Below are positions 51,546 through 59,334 of a stretch of DNA of 64,000 nt, piece after piece. The notes under the pieces are model-generated. The model did no database searches and had not been told where the DNA came from. It worked only from the letters and a program-made list of their open reading frames with translations. The translations under genes were made by a program, and so were the position numbers. The number at the start of each line of letters is the position of its first letter. The first letter of the stretch is position 1. The DNA is from Maricaulis sp034670125 (GTDB lineage Bacteria; Pseudomonadota; Alphaproteobacteria; Caulobacterales; Maricaulaceae), in NCBI RefSeq assembly GCF_034670125.1, contig NZ_JAXMOC010000001.1, forward strand, positions 558,001 to 622,000, read 5' to 3'.

Positions 51546-51754
51546 CAAAACCTCAATCGATCGTCACCAACGCAAAGCGATCCTGCCCCGCTGAGCGAAA
51601 ACTTCGCCGAGCAGGGTTCTCGCCGACCTCCCTCGCCACGTGGGGCGGATGTGCCGGTAAGACAAGCGGTGTGCTTGCATGATGAAGCGGGGCTAGTACG
51701 TGCCGTGTGGAAAAGAGTCAAGACGCATGCGAGCAGGCGCGGGTCCGGCTGGGC

Positions 51755-51940
51755 CTAGCGGGTGCCGGCGGCAACGTCGCTGACAGTGGCCACGGTTTCG
51801 CTCTGCGAGAAGCGCAGGGTCGGGCTGTCCGGGCGAGCCGAGAGCATGACGCCGAACAGGGACGCAAACATCAGCGCCGCGGTCAGCCACAGAAGGGCTG
51901 TCTTTGCGAGCATGCTGATTGCGAACTGAGCCTTGGCCAT
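51755..51940 (-). CDS. Small single-pass membrane protein
   Basis: 61 residues from ATG 51940 with GAGG six bases upstream. One membrane helix (about 12-34, 'ALLWLTAALMFASLFGVMLS') follows a short basic N-terminus. The polar C-terminal 25 residues, rich in Ser/Thr/Val, would be outside the membrane. No family recognised. It stands alone between ffh and a 354-bp gap; the ribosome-binding site and sensible topology make it likely real. Confidence 0.55.
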   Translation of the reverse strand: MAKAQFAISMLAKTALLWLTAALMFASLFGVMLSARPDSPTLRFSQSETVATVSDVAAGTR

Positions 51941-52294
51941 GATGTCCTCGGGGCGGGATGCCCATCTGTTGTACGCCGTGTTGGCGCGTTGTCATTTGAC
52001 GGCTGAGTCCATTAACGGGGCCCTACCGCAGGGGGGTGATGCGAGTTTACAGTTAAGACAATCGAAACACGCTTCGCCCGGTTGATCCTGCGTAAGCGCC
52101 AATTGTGGCTCCAATATGGGAGGCCGCAATGGATGTTCAAGACGGTCGCTGTCAGAGGGGAAGCGCCGACCCGACCGCCGGGGACAATCGGACGGACAGG
52201 CCGGCGCCAGTGTTGAGGGAGCGCGGGGGATTGGAGGGTCAAACCGCGCCCACTCGGGGGACATATCGCTTTACGCACAACCGGCCAGTCCGGA
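51941..52294. other. 354-bp region without a confident gene
   Basis: Short frames exist on both strands. One on the plus strand at 52131 has a fair ribosome-binding site (GGGAGG), but it runs antisense into the membrane protein gene at 52295-52639 and its composition is not protein-like. No terminator or clear promoter pair was seen. Confidence 0.5.
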
Positions 52295-52639
52295 TCACAA
52301 ACGGCCTGTTTTTTGTTGCATCGGGGCGGTCAGACGGCGTGACAAGCCGGCGATCCGGCCGGCCCGGGCCAACAACCAGACCGCCGTCCAGACATTGCCC
52401 AGCACAAAAATCGGCAGGATCCAGAAGAGCTTTGCCCGTACGCTCTGCTCGATCGCGGCGATCAATGCCGCGACTATCAGGAAGCCGAAATACAGGTCAA
52501 AAAGTGTGACGATGCCCCAGGGATCTGAGGTCAGCCACCGGCCGGCGGCGGAAAAATTCCCGGTCCGAACGGCCAGCACAATGAGCCCCGTCAGCACGGC
52601 ACCGCCGAGCAGGGCGAGTAGACGTATCGCAACGGTCAT
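52295..52639 (-). CDS. Small multi-pass membrane protein (DUF1475-like)
   Basis: 114 residues. Three membrane segments are visible: 'MTVAIRLLALLGGAVLTGLI', 'WGIVTLFDLYFGFLIVAALI' and 'LFWILPIFVLGNVWTAVWLL'. The stretch 'DPWGIVTLFDLYFGFL' and the 'LGN--TA-WLL' end recall a small membrane family (DUF1475) of unknown function. It is probably an inner-membrane protein. No operon partner within 150 bp. Confidence 0.65.
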   Translation of the reverse strand: MTVAIRLLALLGGAVLTGLIVLAVRTGNFSAAGRWLTSDPWGIVTLFDLYFGFLIVAALIAAIEQSVRAKLFWILPIFVLGNVWTAVWLLARAGRIAGLSRRLTAPMQQKTGRL

Positions 52640-52788
52640 GGGTTTATCGCATCAATGAACATGAGACGGATACGCCGTGAGCTCACCGGCGGATCAGTCG
52701 TCAGTGTTGCATTGCGCGATGGGTCCGGCCGGTCATCAAGCGTTGCACCGCGTGAAGACCCGCCCGGACCGGCTCAGGCTCGCCGAGC

Positions 52789-54063
52789 CTAGATCACGGC
52801 CGGGTCGCGGAAACGTTCCTCATCCAGCTCGCCTTCCCACTTGGCCACCGCCGTCGCGACAGCGGCATCGCCCGTCACGTTCACAGCCGTCCGCGCCATA
52901 TCCATGATCCGGTCAACCGGCAGGATGAAGCCGACAACGATGGCGGTGTGCTCCGGCGTGACGCCGAATGTTTCCAAAACGATGGCCAGCAGGAATAGCG
53001 ATGCCGACGGAATGCCGGCTGCCCCGATGGAGACAATCGCCGCAGTGAAGGCGATCATCACATAGTTCATGAAGGTCAGATCATATCCGAAGGCCTGCGC
53101 CGTGAAGAGTGCAAGGATACCGAGGTACAGGGCCGTGCCGTCCATATTGATTGTGGCGCCGAGAGGCAGCACCGATCCGGCTACAGACTTCTTGATTCCC
53201 AGATTGTCCGAGGCCGCTGCAATGGTCACCGGCAATGTGGCGGATGAAGAGGCGGTTGAATAAGCCACGGCGATCGGGTCGGTCATGCCGCGGAAGAAGC
53301 GGACAAGCGGCAGGTTCAATACGACCCGCACCAGGAAGCCGTAGGTGATGATGGCGTGGGCGATGAGGCCGAGATAAACCGCAACGATGAGAACCAGGAT
53401 GGATTGCAGCGCCTCGAGTCCCTGACTGGCTGCCGTATAGCTGACGAGGGCGAACACCCCGAATGGCGCGACTTCCATGACATAGTGCGTGATTTTCAGG
53501 ACAACTTCCGACGCGGAATTGAACAGGTCGCCAAGCGGCTTGCCTGCTGCCCCGGTCGACAGGATGGCAACGCCGAGAAACAGCGAGAAGAAGATGATGG
53601 CCAACACATCGCCATCCGCGAGGGCGGCGACCGGGTTGGTTGGTACGATTTCGAGCAATCGCTCGGTCACCGAGGGCGGGTCAGTATTGACCGGCACTGC
53701 TTCGACGCCCGCCAGATCCGCACCGGCTCCGGGTCGGAACAGGGCCCCAAAGGTCAGTCCGATCACATTCGCGAAGAACGTGGTCACGAGATATAGCGCG
53801 ATTGTCTTGAGGCCCAGTGAGCCCAGCTTGGAGGGCTTGCCCATCGCGATGACCCCGGCCACCAGCGTGGTGAAGATCAAGGGCACGATCAACATGCGGA
53901 TCAGGTTGATGAAGAGCAGGCCGACCGGGCGGACATAGGTGTCAATCCAGGTGGTCGCTGCATCCTGCCCCATGGTGTTGGAGGCGATCAGTCCGAACAC
54001 AACCCCCAGAACCAAAGCCGCGAGCACGCGCTGCCACAGTTTGATCTTGAACCACCAGCCCAT
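52789..54063 (-). CDS. Dicarboxylate/amino acid:cation (DAACS) symporter
   Basis: About 424 residues from ATG 54063 (MGWWFKIKLWQRVLAALVLG); an upstream start at 54087 is possible. The glutamate-transporter fold is clear: the HP1 serine-rich tip 'AYSTASSSATLPVTIAAASD', TM7 'LPLGATINMDGTALYLGILA' with the NMDGT motif, HP2 'SIGAAGIPSASLFLLAIVLE' and TM8 'LPVDRIMDMARTAVNVTGDA'. The Arg/Asp of TM8 'DRIMDMARTAVNVTGD' fits acidic substrates such as glutamate, aspartate or C4-dicarboxylates, taken up with Na+ or H+. The acidic C-terminal tail is unusual but short. It is a single gene. Confidence 0.92.
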   Translation of the reverse strand: MGWWFKIKLWQRVLAALVLGVVFGLIASNTMGQDAATTWIDTYVRPVGLLFINLIRMLIVPLIFTTLVAGVIAMGKPSKLGSLGLKTIALYLVTTFFANVIGLTFGALFRPGAGADLAGVEAVPVNTDPPSVTERLLEIVPTNPVAALADGDVLAIIFFSLFLGVAILSTGAAGKPLGDLFNSASEVVLKITHYVMEVAPFGVFALVSYTAASQGLEALQSILVLIVAVYLGLIAHAIITYGFLVRVVLNLPLVRFFRGMTDPIAVAYSTASSSATLPVTIAAASDNLGIKKSVAGSVLPLGATINMDGTALYLGILALFTAQAFGYDLTFMNYVMIAFTAAIVSIGAAGIPSASLFLLAIVLETFGVTPEHTAIVVGFILPVDRIMDMARTAVNVTGDAAVATAVAKWEGELDEERFRDPAVI

Positions 54064-54161
54064 GAACTCTCTCCCCGATGTCCGCATGCTTGGAGCACAC
54101 GCGTATCGGTTCGCACACTAGAGTGTGCGTGGACGGGGTCAATCGTTCGGGGTGGTGCTGG

Positions 54162-54464
54162 TCAGTGAGCCTTGGAGGCGTAGGTCGCCTTGAGGATCAG
54201 GGCGGGCATGTTGCTGACGATCGCGGCAAGGCCGACCAGGATCAGGAAGGAACCGAGATTGCCGCCGCCCACAAACAGGCCGAGCGCGGCGATACCGGCA
54301 CCGATCAGCGCCGTGCGGGACACCTGCAGCCAGGACACGTCGTCATAGCTGCGGGCCTTGTTGATCGTGTCGCGCGAAAACCAGATCTGTCCGCCACGGA
54401 CATCATGGTCGGCCCGGGTAGAGCGGCGCGGGAGCGGGTCAAGCGTATGGTCAATCATCGACAT
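54162..54464 (-). CDS. Hypothetical membrane protein, two or three segments
   Basis: 100 residues from ATG 54464; another ATG lies two codons later. An N-terminal cytoplasmic 50 residues ('DPLPRRSTRADHDVRGGQIW') precede two hydrophobic segments ('ALIGAGIAALGLFVGGGNLG', 'FLILVGLAAIVSNMPALILK'). No family recognised. It is a single gene between the symporter gene and ahpD, with a short leader of AT-rich sequence before it. Confidence 0.6.
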   Translation of the reverse strand: MSMIDHTLDPLPRRSTRADHDVRGGQIWFSRDTINKARSYDDVSWLQVSRTALIGAGIAALGLFVGGGNLGSFLILVGLAAIVSNMPALILKATYASKAH

Positions 54465-54590
54465 ACGCTCATTATACGGAATTGTTTTGAAGACGCAACC
54501 GGGCTGTGGGTAACTCGTTTTTGAGCAGCTTATCAGCCAATTGGGGACGACTTTGAACGCCGCCCCCTTCGCGTGGAGCTGTCTTGAAAT

Positions 54591-55112
54591 CTAGGATTCG
54601 GCGGTCAGCACAGCGGCCACGGCGTTAACAGTCGCGGCGATCCGGACCGCGGCCTGTATCTGGGTTGTGGTCAAACCGTGCTTGCGCAGTTCCGCCTCGT
54701 GGCTGTCGATGCAAAGGCCGCAGCCATTGATCGCGGAAACCGCCAGCGACCACAGCTCAAAATCGGCCTTGTCGACGCCGGGATTGGCCAGGATGTTCAT
54801 GCGCAGCTTGGCGGGCAGCGTGGCGTATTCCTTGTTCTTCGAGAGATGGACGAAGCGGTAATAAACATTGTTCATGCCCATGATGGCCGAGGCCGCCTTG
54901 GCCGCGGTCAGGGCCTCGTCGGTCAGTCGGGCCTCGGCTTCAGCCTTGATGGCCGCCAGGACCCTGGGTTGGCCGACCGCGTGAGCCGACGCGAGGAACG
55001 TGCCCCACTTTTTCTGATCGTCCAGATCGGTTTCCCGGCCCAGCGACGACAGGTTGAGTTTCAGGTCCTTGGCGTAGTCCGGCAGCTCGGCCTTGAGGGC
55101 ATCAATCGACAT
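54591..55112 (-). CDS. ahpD: Alkylhydroperoxidase AhpD
   Basis: 173 residues from ATG 55112. The carboxymuconolactone-decarboxylase-like fold carries the redox pair C131-G-L-C134-I-D-S-H138, the AhpD catalytic motif. The N-terminus 'LKAELPDYAKDLKLNLSSLG' and 'NVYYRFVHLSKNKEYATLPA' match AhpD of the Mycobacterium type. AhpD reduces AhpC, using lipoyl-type partners, or acts itself on alkyl peroxides. It lies 152 bp downstream of ahpC on the same strand, separated by two strong hairpins, so it is probably expressed at a lower level from the same transcript. Confidence 0.93.
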   Translation of the reverse strand: MSIDALKAELPDYAKDLKLNLSSLGRETDLDDQKKWGTFLASAHAVGQPRVLAAIKAEAEARLTDEALTAAKAASAIMGMNNVYYRFVHLSKNKEYATLPAKLRMNILANPGVDKADFELWSLAVSAINGCGLCIDSHEAELRKHGLTTTQIQAAVRIAATVNAVAAVLTAES

Positions 55113-55172
55113 CACAGGATCCTTGTCTGGTATCTGCGTATGGTACGCATTCTCATCTTATGAATGGAAGGT

Positions 55173-55250
55173 CCCCGGAGCGGTGTGCCAGGCACATCTG
55201 AGGGTCTGCTCCGGGGTGCCGGCGGCCCTGCGGAGGGGCGGGCCGCCGGC
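55173..55250 (-). terminator. Two GC-rich stem-loops between ahpC and ahpD
   Basis: A perfect 11-bp stem GCCGGCGGCCC/GGGCCGCCGGC (55218-55250) lies nearest ahpC. A 9-bp outer stem CCCCGGAGC/GCTCCGGGG (55173-55216) with an inner GTGCC/GGCAC lies nearer ahpD. No T-run follows either, so partial termination or mRNA 3'-end protection of ahpC is likelier than full termination. Confidence 0.55.
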
Positions 55251-55264
55251 AGTGTTCGGGATGG

Positions 55265-55810
55265 CTACAGCGTGTCGCCGCCGACCGGGCGGTTGCAGGG
55301 GCAGAGCTCGTCCGTCTGAAGGGCGTCCAGGACGCGCAGCGTGTCTTCCGGATTGCGACCGACATTGAGATTGGTCACGTACACATGCTGGATGACATTG
55401 TGCGGATCAACGATGAAGGTGGCACGATAGGCAACGCCCTCGTCCGAGCGGATGCCGAGGCTGTCGATCAGCGAACCGGTCGTGTCGGCGAACTGCCACA
55501 TGCCGAGCTTGTCGAGGTCCGGGTGTTCCCGGCGCCAGGCCAGCTTGCAGAATTCATTGTCCGAGGACCCGCCCATTATGACCGCATCGCGATCGGCGAA
55601 CTCATCGGCGAGATTGGCGAATGCCACGATTTCGGTCGGGCAGACAAAGGTGAAATCCTTCGGGTAGAAGAAGATCACCTTCCACTTGCCGTCGAAGCTT
55701 TCCTGGTTGATGGCCTCGAAGGCCGACTCACCGTTTTCCTCGTGCGCGTTGAAGCCTGGCTTCACGCCGACAATCTCAAAATCAGGAAGCTTTTCGCCGA
55801 TACCCAGCAT
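55265..55810 (-). CDS. ahpC: Peroxiredoxin AhpC
   Basis: 181 residues from ATG 55810 (MLGIGEKLPDFEI). The peroxidatic Cys57 is in 'FTFVCPTE'; the resolving cysteine is C170 or C172 in the tail 'DELCPCNRP'. 'GGSSDNEFCKLAWRREHPDL' and 'DTTGSLIDSLGIRSDEGVAY' match the AhpC class that works with AhpD rather than AhpF. It reduces peroxides and peroxynitrite. Expression is probably driven by OxyR from the divergent gap. The leader has a 7-bp hairpin and a palindrome overlapping the oxyR start. Confidence 0.96.
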   Translation of the reverse strand: MLGIGEKLPDFEIVGVKPGFNAHEENGESAFEAINQESFDGKWKVIFFYPKDFTFVCPTEIVAFANLADEFADRDAVIMGGSSDNEFCKLAWRREHPDLDKLGMWQFADTTGSLIDSLGIRSDEGVAYRATFIVDPHNVIQHVYVTNLNVGRNPEDTLRVLDALQTDELCPCNRPVGGDTL

Positions 55811-55830
55811 GGTGTCTCTCCAATTGGATG

Positions 55831-55850
55831 GACCGGCTTGAGCGCCGGTC
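55831..55850 (-). promoter_or_regulatory. Leader hairpin of ahpC
   Basis: GACCGGC-TTGAGC-GCCGGTC (7-bp perfect stem), 21 bases upstream of the ahpC ATG in its untranslated leader. It may stabilise the abundant ahpC message. Confidence 0.4.
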
Positions 55851-55915
55851 TTGAATGATGGGCACGATGTGAAGCCTGGCGATGAATAAATCCAATGGAT
55901 TGTTTTTGGGTAAGT

Positions 55916-55938
55916 CATAGGTAATATCAATACCTATG
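55916..55938. promoter_or_regulatory. Palindromic OxyR-type operator overlapping the oxyR start codon
   Basis: CATAGGTA-N7-TACCTATG, an 8-bp perfect dyad. The right arm contains the oxyR ATG, so binding would block oxyR initiation (autorepression) while activating the divergent ahpC. It has the ATAG/CTAT ends of OxyR sites, though spaced wider than the E. coli half-site rule. A second smaller dyad AATCCA/TGGATT lies at 55889-55901. Confidence 0.65.
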
Positions 55939-56841
55939 ACCCAGCTCCCCACATTGCGCCAATTGCAGTTCATCATCGCCCTGGCCGAGCATGGCAGTTT
56001 CTCCAGGGCCGCCGAGGCTGTCTTTGTGACGCAACCCACGCTGAGTGCAGCGATCAAGGAGCTGGAAGCCATTCTGGGAACCGTGTTGGTTGAGCGGGGC
56101 GCACGGGGGGCGGTGCTGACACCGGCCGGAGATGTCGTGCTGGAGCGGGCCCAGCGTGTCATGACGGAAGCCGAGGATCTGGTTGTGGCGGCGCAGGCGG
56201 CCGGCGAGCCGTTGTCCGGTCCGTTCCGCCTGGGTGTCATCCCGACCATTGCGCCCTTTTTGCTGCCGCGGGTTCTGCCCGCCCTGCGCACGGAATTTCC
56301 CGACCTCGAACTGTTCCTGCGGGAAGACCTGACAGACCGATTGTTTGAAGCGCTCCGCGAGCGCCGGATCGATGCCGCCCTGATTGCGCTTCCCTATGAT
56401 GCGCCCCTTATTGAATCCCACGCAGTCTGGTCCGATGAATTCCTGTTTGCAGCGCCACCTGACCACCCGCTGGCCAAAAAAGCCAATCTCGCGCCCGACG
56501 ATCTGACGGATGAACCCCTGTTGTTGCTGGAGGACGGACACTGCCTGCGTGACCATGCCCTGGCGGCCTGCTCGACCGGCTCCGCCCGTTCCGACTTCGC
56601 CGCCACAAGCCTGCACACTCTGGTCCACATGGTGAAGTCAGGACTGGGTGCGACCTTGTTGCCTCGCATGGCGGTCGATGCGGGGCTGGTCGACCGGATG
56701 GGGCTCGAAGTCCTCGCTTTTGATCCCCCGGTCTCGGGCCGGGAAATCGGTGTGGCCTGGCGCAAGGGGTCGGCTCGGGCCGATGAGGCCATCCAGCTTG
56801 GCGAAGCGATCCGCGCCGTCCTCGAACACCCGGCCGACTGA
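55936..56841 (+). CDS. oxyR: LysR-type peroxide regulator OxyR
   Basis: 301 residues from ATG 55936. The winged HTH is 'LRQLQFIIALAEHGSFSRAA' through 'QPTLSAAIKELEAILGTVLV'. The substrate domain has the redox pair Cys203 and Cys212 in 'LEDGHCLRDHALAAC', nine residues apart as in E. coli OxyR (C199/C208). Oxidation forms a disulfide and turns on ahpC and related genes. There is no clear ribosome-binding site; the start lies within the operator palindrome, so translation may be leaderless or weak. Divergent from ahpC. Confidence 0.95.
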   Translation: MTQLPTLRQLQFIIALAEHGSFSRAAEAVFVTQPTLSAAIKELEAILGTVLVERGARGAVLTPAGDVVLERAQRVMTEAEDLVVAAQAAGEPLSGPFRLGVIPTIAPFLLPRVLPALRTEFPDLELFLREDLTDRLFEALRERRIDAALIALPYDAPLIESHAVWSDEFLFAAPPDHPLAKKANLAPDDLTDEPLLLLEDGHCLRDHALAACSTGSARSDFAATSLHTLVHMVKSGLGATLLPRMAVDAGLVDRMGLEVLAFDPPVSGREIGVAWRKGSARADEAIQLGEAIRAVLEHPAD

Positions 56842-56890
56842 GCCCGGGCTGCGGCAGCTGGACACAGGACGGGCCTGCACCGGCATGGTA

Positions 56891-56909
56891 GTTTCTGTTT
56901 GGACAGAAC
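56891..56909 (+). promoter_or_regulatory. Dyad upstream of the GbsR-type regulator
   Basis: TTCTGT-TTGG-ACAGAA (56893-56908), a 6-bp perfect dyad extended imperfectly by GT/AC, located 18 bases before the ATG. A likely autoregulatory operator for the MarR/GbsR dimer. Confidence 0.45.
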
Positions 56910-56926
56910 GAGAAGAAGACCGTCAG

Positions 56927-57451
56927 ATGCAACTCTCAGCGCCGATGCAACGTTTTGTCGTTCACTGGGGAGAGATGGGGTCACGCTGGGGCGTGAACCG
57001 GTCCATCGCCCAGATTCATGCCCTGCTCTATCTTGCCGAGGCGCCGCTGCATGCTGAAGACTTGGCCGAGGTGCTTCAGATTGCCCGCTCCAATGTCTCG
57101 AATTCACTCAAGGAGCTGCAGACGCTTGGGCTGGTCCGGCGCGAGCATGTGATGGGAGATCGCCGGGACCATTTCAGTGCAACCCACGAACCCTGGGACA
57201 TGCTGATGGCGGTCGCCGAGGCCAGAAAGCAGCGCGAGATCGACCCCATGATCGAAATCCTTCGCGAATGTGCCGACGCGGCAGACGCTGATCCGGATAC
57301 GCCGCCCTTGGCCCGTGAACGTCTGAGGCGGATGGAGAGCTTCGTCACCGACCTCGATGGCTGGTACGCCCAGGTCCGCAAATTGCCCCAGAAGACCCTG
57401 CTGAAGCTGATGGCGCTGGGCACCCGAATTGCACGCTTCGTGGGCGGATGA
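56927..57451 (+). CDS. GbsR/MarR-family transcriptional regulator
   Basis: 174 residues from ATG 56927 with AGAAGAAG upstream. The frame is open further upstream but overlaps oxyR. The GbsR type of MarR winged helix is recognisable in 'RFVVHWGEMGSRWGVNRSIA', 'IHALLYLAEAPLHAEDLAEV' and 'ARSNVSNSLKELQTLGLVRR', with the C-terminal helical part 'GWYAQVRKLPQKTLLKLMAL'. Family members include osmolyte-uptake repressors and a two-gene partner type with membrane proteins. Here the partner is the DUF4166 gene, 10 bp downstream. Confidence 0.88.
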   Translation: MQLSAPMQRFVVHWGEMGSRWGVNRSIAQIHALLYLAEAPLHAEDLAEVLQIARSNVSNSLKELQTLGLVRREHVMGDRRDHFSATHEPWDMLMAVAEARKQREIDPMIEILRECADAADADPDTPPLARERLRRMESFVTDLDGWYAQVRKLPQKTLLKLMALGTRIARFVGG

Positions 57452-57461
57452 CCTCGCTGGG

Positions 57462-57992
57462 ATGACCCATCTGTACCAGGCACTCCTCGGCCCTGACTGG
57501 GCAGCGCTCGCTCCGGTGACACGACATCTGCATTCCCCTGACCCGACTGTCCTCCTCGAGGGGCGCGTCGATATCGTCCGGGGTCGCAATCCCTTGGCTC
57601 GGCTGATCGCCACCCTGCTGGGTCTGCCACGCTCCGGCCCACAACAATCAGCCTTGGTAAAAGTCAGCGCGGTCGAGTCCGGTGAGCTGCTGGAGCGCTG
57701 GTATGGTGGCCGCCATTTCGCGACCTTGAAGGGGCGGTCCGGACCGTATTTGACAGAACGCTTCGGTCCGTTCGAGCTGCGCTTCGCCTTAAGGGTTGAA
57801 GCGGGCATCCTGCGCTTTGATCCGTCCGGTGTGCGGCTGTGGGGTCTCAGCTTGCCATCGACGGTGTCGCCAAGCGTGACCGCGACCGAAGGCGCGGTTT
57901 CAGACGCGCACGTCTTCGACGTTTCCCTCAGACTGCCACTGATCGGACTTGTTGTTCACTATCGGGGCAAGCTGGCGGTCGCGACTGATTGA
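57462..57992 (+). CDS. DUF4166 domain protein
   Basis: 176 residues from ATG 57462. 'HLYQALLGPDWAALAPVTRH' opens the domain. Strand-rich 'LLEGRVDIVRGRNPLARLIA', 'WYGGRHFATLKGRSGPYLTE' and 'FGPFELRFALRVEAGILRFD' follow, ending with 'LRLPLIGLVVHYRGKL'. The family is sometimes fused to a short-chain reductase or DUF2867 and has no known activity. It is probably in an operon with the GbsR-type gene (10-bp gap), so it may be the regulator's main target. Confidence 0.82.
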   Translation: MTHLYQALLGPDWAALAPVTRHLHSPDPTVLLEGRVDIVRGRNPLARLIATLLGLPRSGPQQSALVKVSAVESGELLERWYGGRHFATLKGRSGPYLTERFGPFELRFALRVEAGILRFDPSGVRLWGLSLPSTVSPSVTATEGAVSDAHVFDVSLRLPLIGLVVHYRGKLAVATD

Positions 57993-58001
57993 GGGCCGTG
58001 G

Positions 58002-58355
58002 CTAGAACAGCTCGAGAACCTGCTCGGGTGGCCGACCAATCATCGCGCGATCACCGTGAATGACAACCGGGCGCTCGATCAGTTTCGGGTATTTTGCCAT
58101 CGCCTTGAACAGCGCTTCCTCGTCTTCGATCGCCTTGAGACCGAGCTCACGGTAGTCGGGTTCGGCCTTGCGCAGCCATTCATGCGCCGAGACGAAACCG
58201 AGCATCTTCATGACCGACTTCAATTCGGCGACGCTCGGCTTGTCGTCCATGTAATCCCGAACGTCCAGCTTGCCGCCGCGCGCCTCAAGCAATGCCAGAG
58301 TCTGCCGGGATTTCGAACAGCGTGGATTGTGCCAGATAATCGTCGAATCGGTCAT
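58002..58355 (-). CDS. arsC: ArsC/Spx-family glutaredoxin-like arsenate reductase
   Basis: 117 residues from ATG 58355. The catalytic Cys13 is in 'IIWHNPRCSKSRQTLALLEA'. The oxyanion-binding arginines are in 'IERPVVIHGDRAMIGRPPEQ', the ArsC hallmark. In alphaproteobacteria the same family includes YfgD-type proteins that need not act on arsenate, and no ars operon is here, so arsenate reduction is uncertain. It is convergent with the DUF4166 gene. Confidence 0.9.
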   Translation of the reverse strand: MTDSTIIWHNPRCSKSRQTLALLEARGGKLDVRDYMDDKPSVAELKSVMKMLGFVSAHEWLRKAEPDYRELGLKAIEDEEALFKAMAKYPKLIERPVVIHGDRAMIGRPPEQVLELF

Positions 58356-58440
58356 TGAAGGTCCCTCAAGAGCCGCCATGAAAGCCGGTCTTGTGCTGCA
58401 ACATCAAGTCTTGGTCTGCGTTTTGCCTGCATTTTACGTA

Positions 58441-59289
58441 TCAGGAATCATTCTCACTGGCGGTCGAGAGCAACGCCCGGGCGGCTTCCAGGTGCAGGCG
58501 TTCCACCATGTCGCCGTCCAGAGATATGACACCTTTGCCGGCGTTCTCCGGACTTGAAAATGCCGCAACGATCTTTGCCGCCTGTTCAAGCTCGCGTGAG
58601 GTTGGTCCGTAGTAAAGATGGGCGAGGTCGACCTGTCCCGGGTGGATCAGGGTCTTGCCGTCGAATCCGAGGGCGCGACCCTGTTCGGCTTCGGCCCGAA
58701 ACCCCTTGGGGTCGCGGAAATGATTGAAGACTCCGTCAAGCACATAAAGCCCGCGCGCCCGCGCTGCGCAGACCAGGTTGGCGAGGTGCGGAACCAGGGC
58801 GAGCCGCTCATGCTCTGTCGAGCACCGCAATTCCTTGCACAGGTCATTGGTCCCGGCGATCAGGCCGGCCAGGCCGGTCCCGACAGCGCTGGAAATCGAA
58901 TTCAGAGCCAGCAGGGCACGCGGGGTCTCGATCATTGCCCAAATCGGGATTGATGACCCGTGCGAGCTGAGGCCGGACCGGGCGGCATGCAGGTCGCCGA
59001 CCTGCTCGACCTTGGGAAGGACGACGGCGTCGGCCCGCGCCGCCGCCCGGATATCGGACGCTCCCCACTCACTGTCCAAAGCATTGACCCGCACGGCCCG
59101 TACAGAGCCCGACGCCTCCCAGCACCGCAGGGCGACATCAACGGCATCGCGCGCCTCGGCCTTCTCGTCGGGCCCGACAGCATCCTCGAGATCCAGGATG
59201 AGAAGATCCGCGCCGACATGGGCGGCTTTTTCAATCGCACGGGATTTGGAGGCGGGTACAAACAGCGCTGAACGGATCAATCGTCGCAT
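58441..59289 (-). CDS. HpcH/HpaI-family aldolase/citrate lyase beta-like protein
   Basis: 282 residues from ATG 59289. The CitE-like TIM barrel has 'RSALFVPASKSRAIEKAAHV', 'ADLLILDLEDAVGPDEKAEA' (metal-binding ED), 'RAVRVNALDSEW', 'VLPKVEQVGD' and 'IWAMIETPRALLALNSISS'. 'GLIAGTNDLCKELRCSTEHE' and 'GFDGKTLIHPGQVDLAHLYY' complete the set. The family covers L-malyl-CoA/beta-methylmalyl-CoA lyases and citramalyl-CoA lyases. Its length and 'GKTLIHPGQ' end fit, but the acyl-CoA substrate is not certain. The next gene on the other strand begins 46 bp away. Confidence 0.9.
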   Translation of the reverse strand: MRRLIRSALFVPASKSRAIEKAAHVGADLLILDLEDAVGPDEKAEARDAVDVALRCWEASGSVRAVRVNALDSEWGASDIRAAARADAVVLPKVEQVGDLHAARSGLSSHGSSIPIWAMIETPRALLALNSISSAVGTGLAGLIAGTNDLCKELRCSTEHERLALVPHLANLVCAARARGLYVLDGVFNHFRDPKGFRAEAEQGRALGFDGKTLIHPGQVDLAHLYYGPTSRELEQAAKIVAAFSSPENAGKGVISLDGDMVERLHLEAARALLSTASENDS

Positions 59290-59334
59290 CAAGTCGTTTC
59301 CGGGGCTTCTGCTCGGTCAGGTTTTGGATATAGC

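Noticed and set aside
50091..51758. A 555-codon open frame on the plus strand across ffh
   Set aside because: It is exactly antisense to the strongly conserved ffh; the high third-position GC of ffh removes stops from the opposite frame. The product is His/Gly/Leu-rich with no domain.
52105..52509. A plus-strand frame with a fair ribosome-binding site at 52131
   Set aside because: It runs antisense into the membrane protein gene, its composition is Arg/Pro/Thr-rich noise, and it ends arbitrarily.
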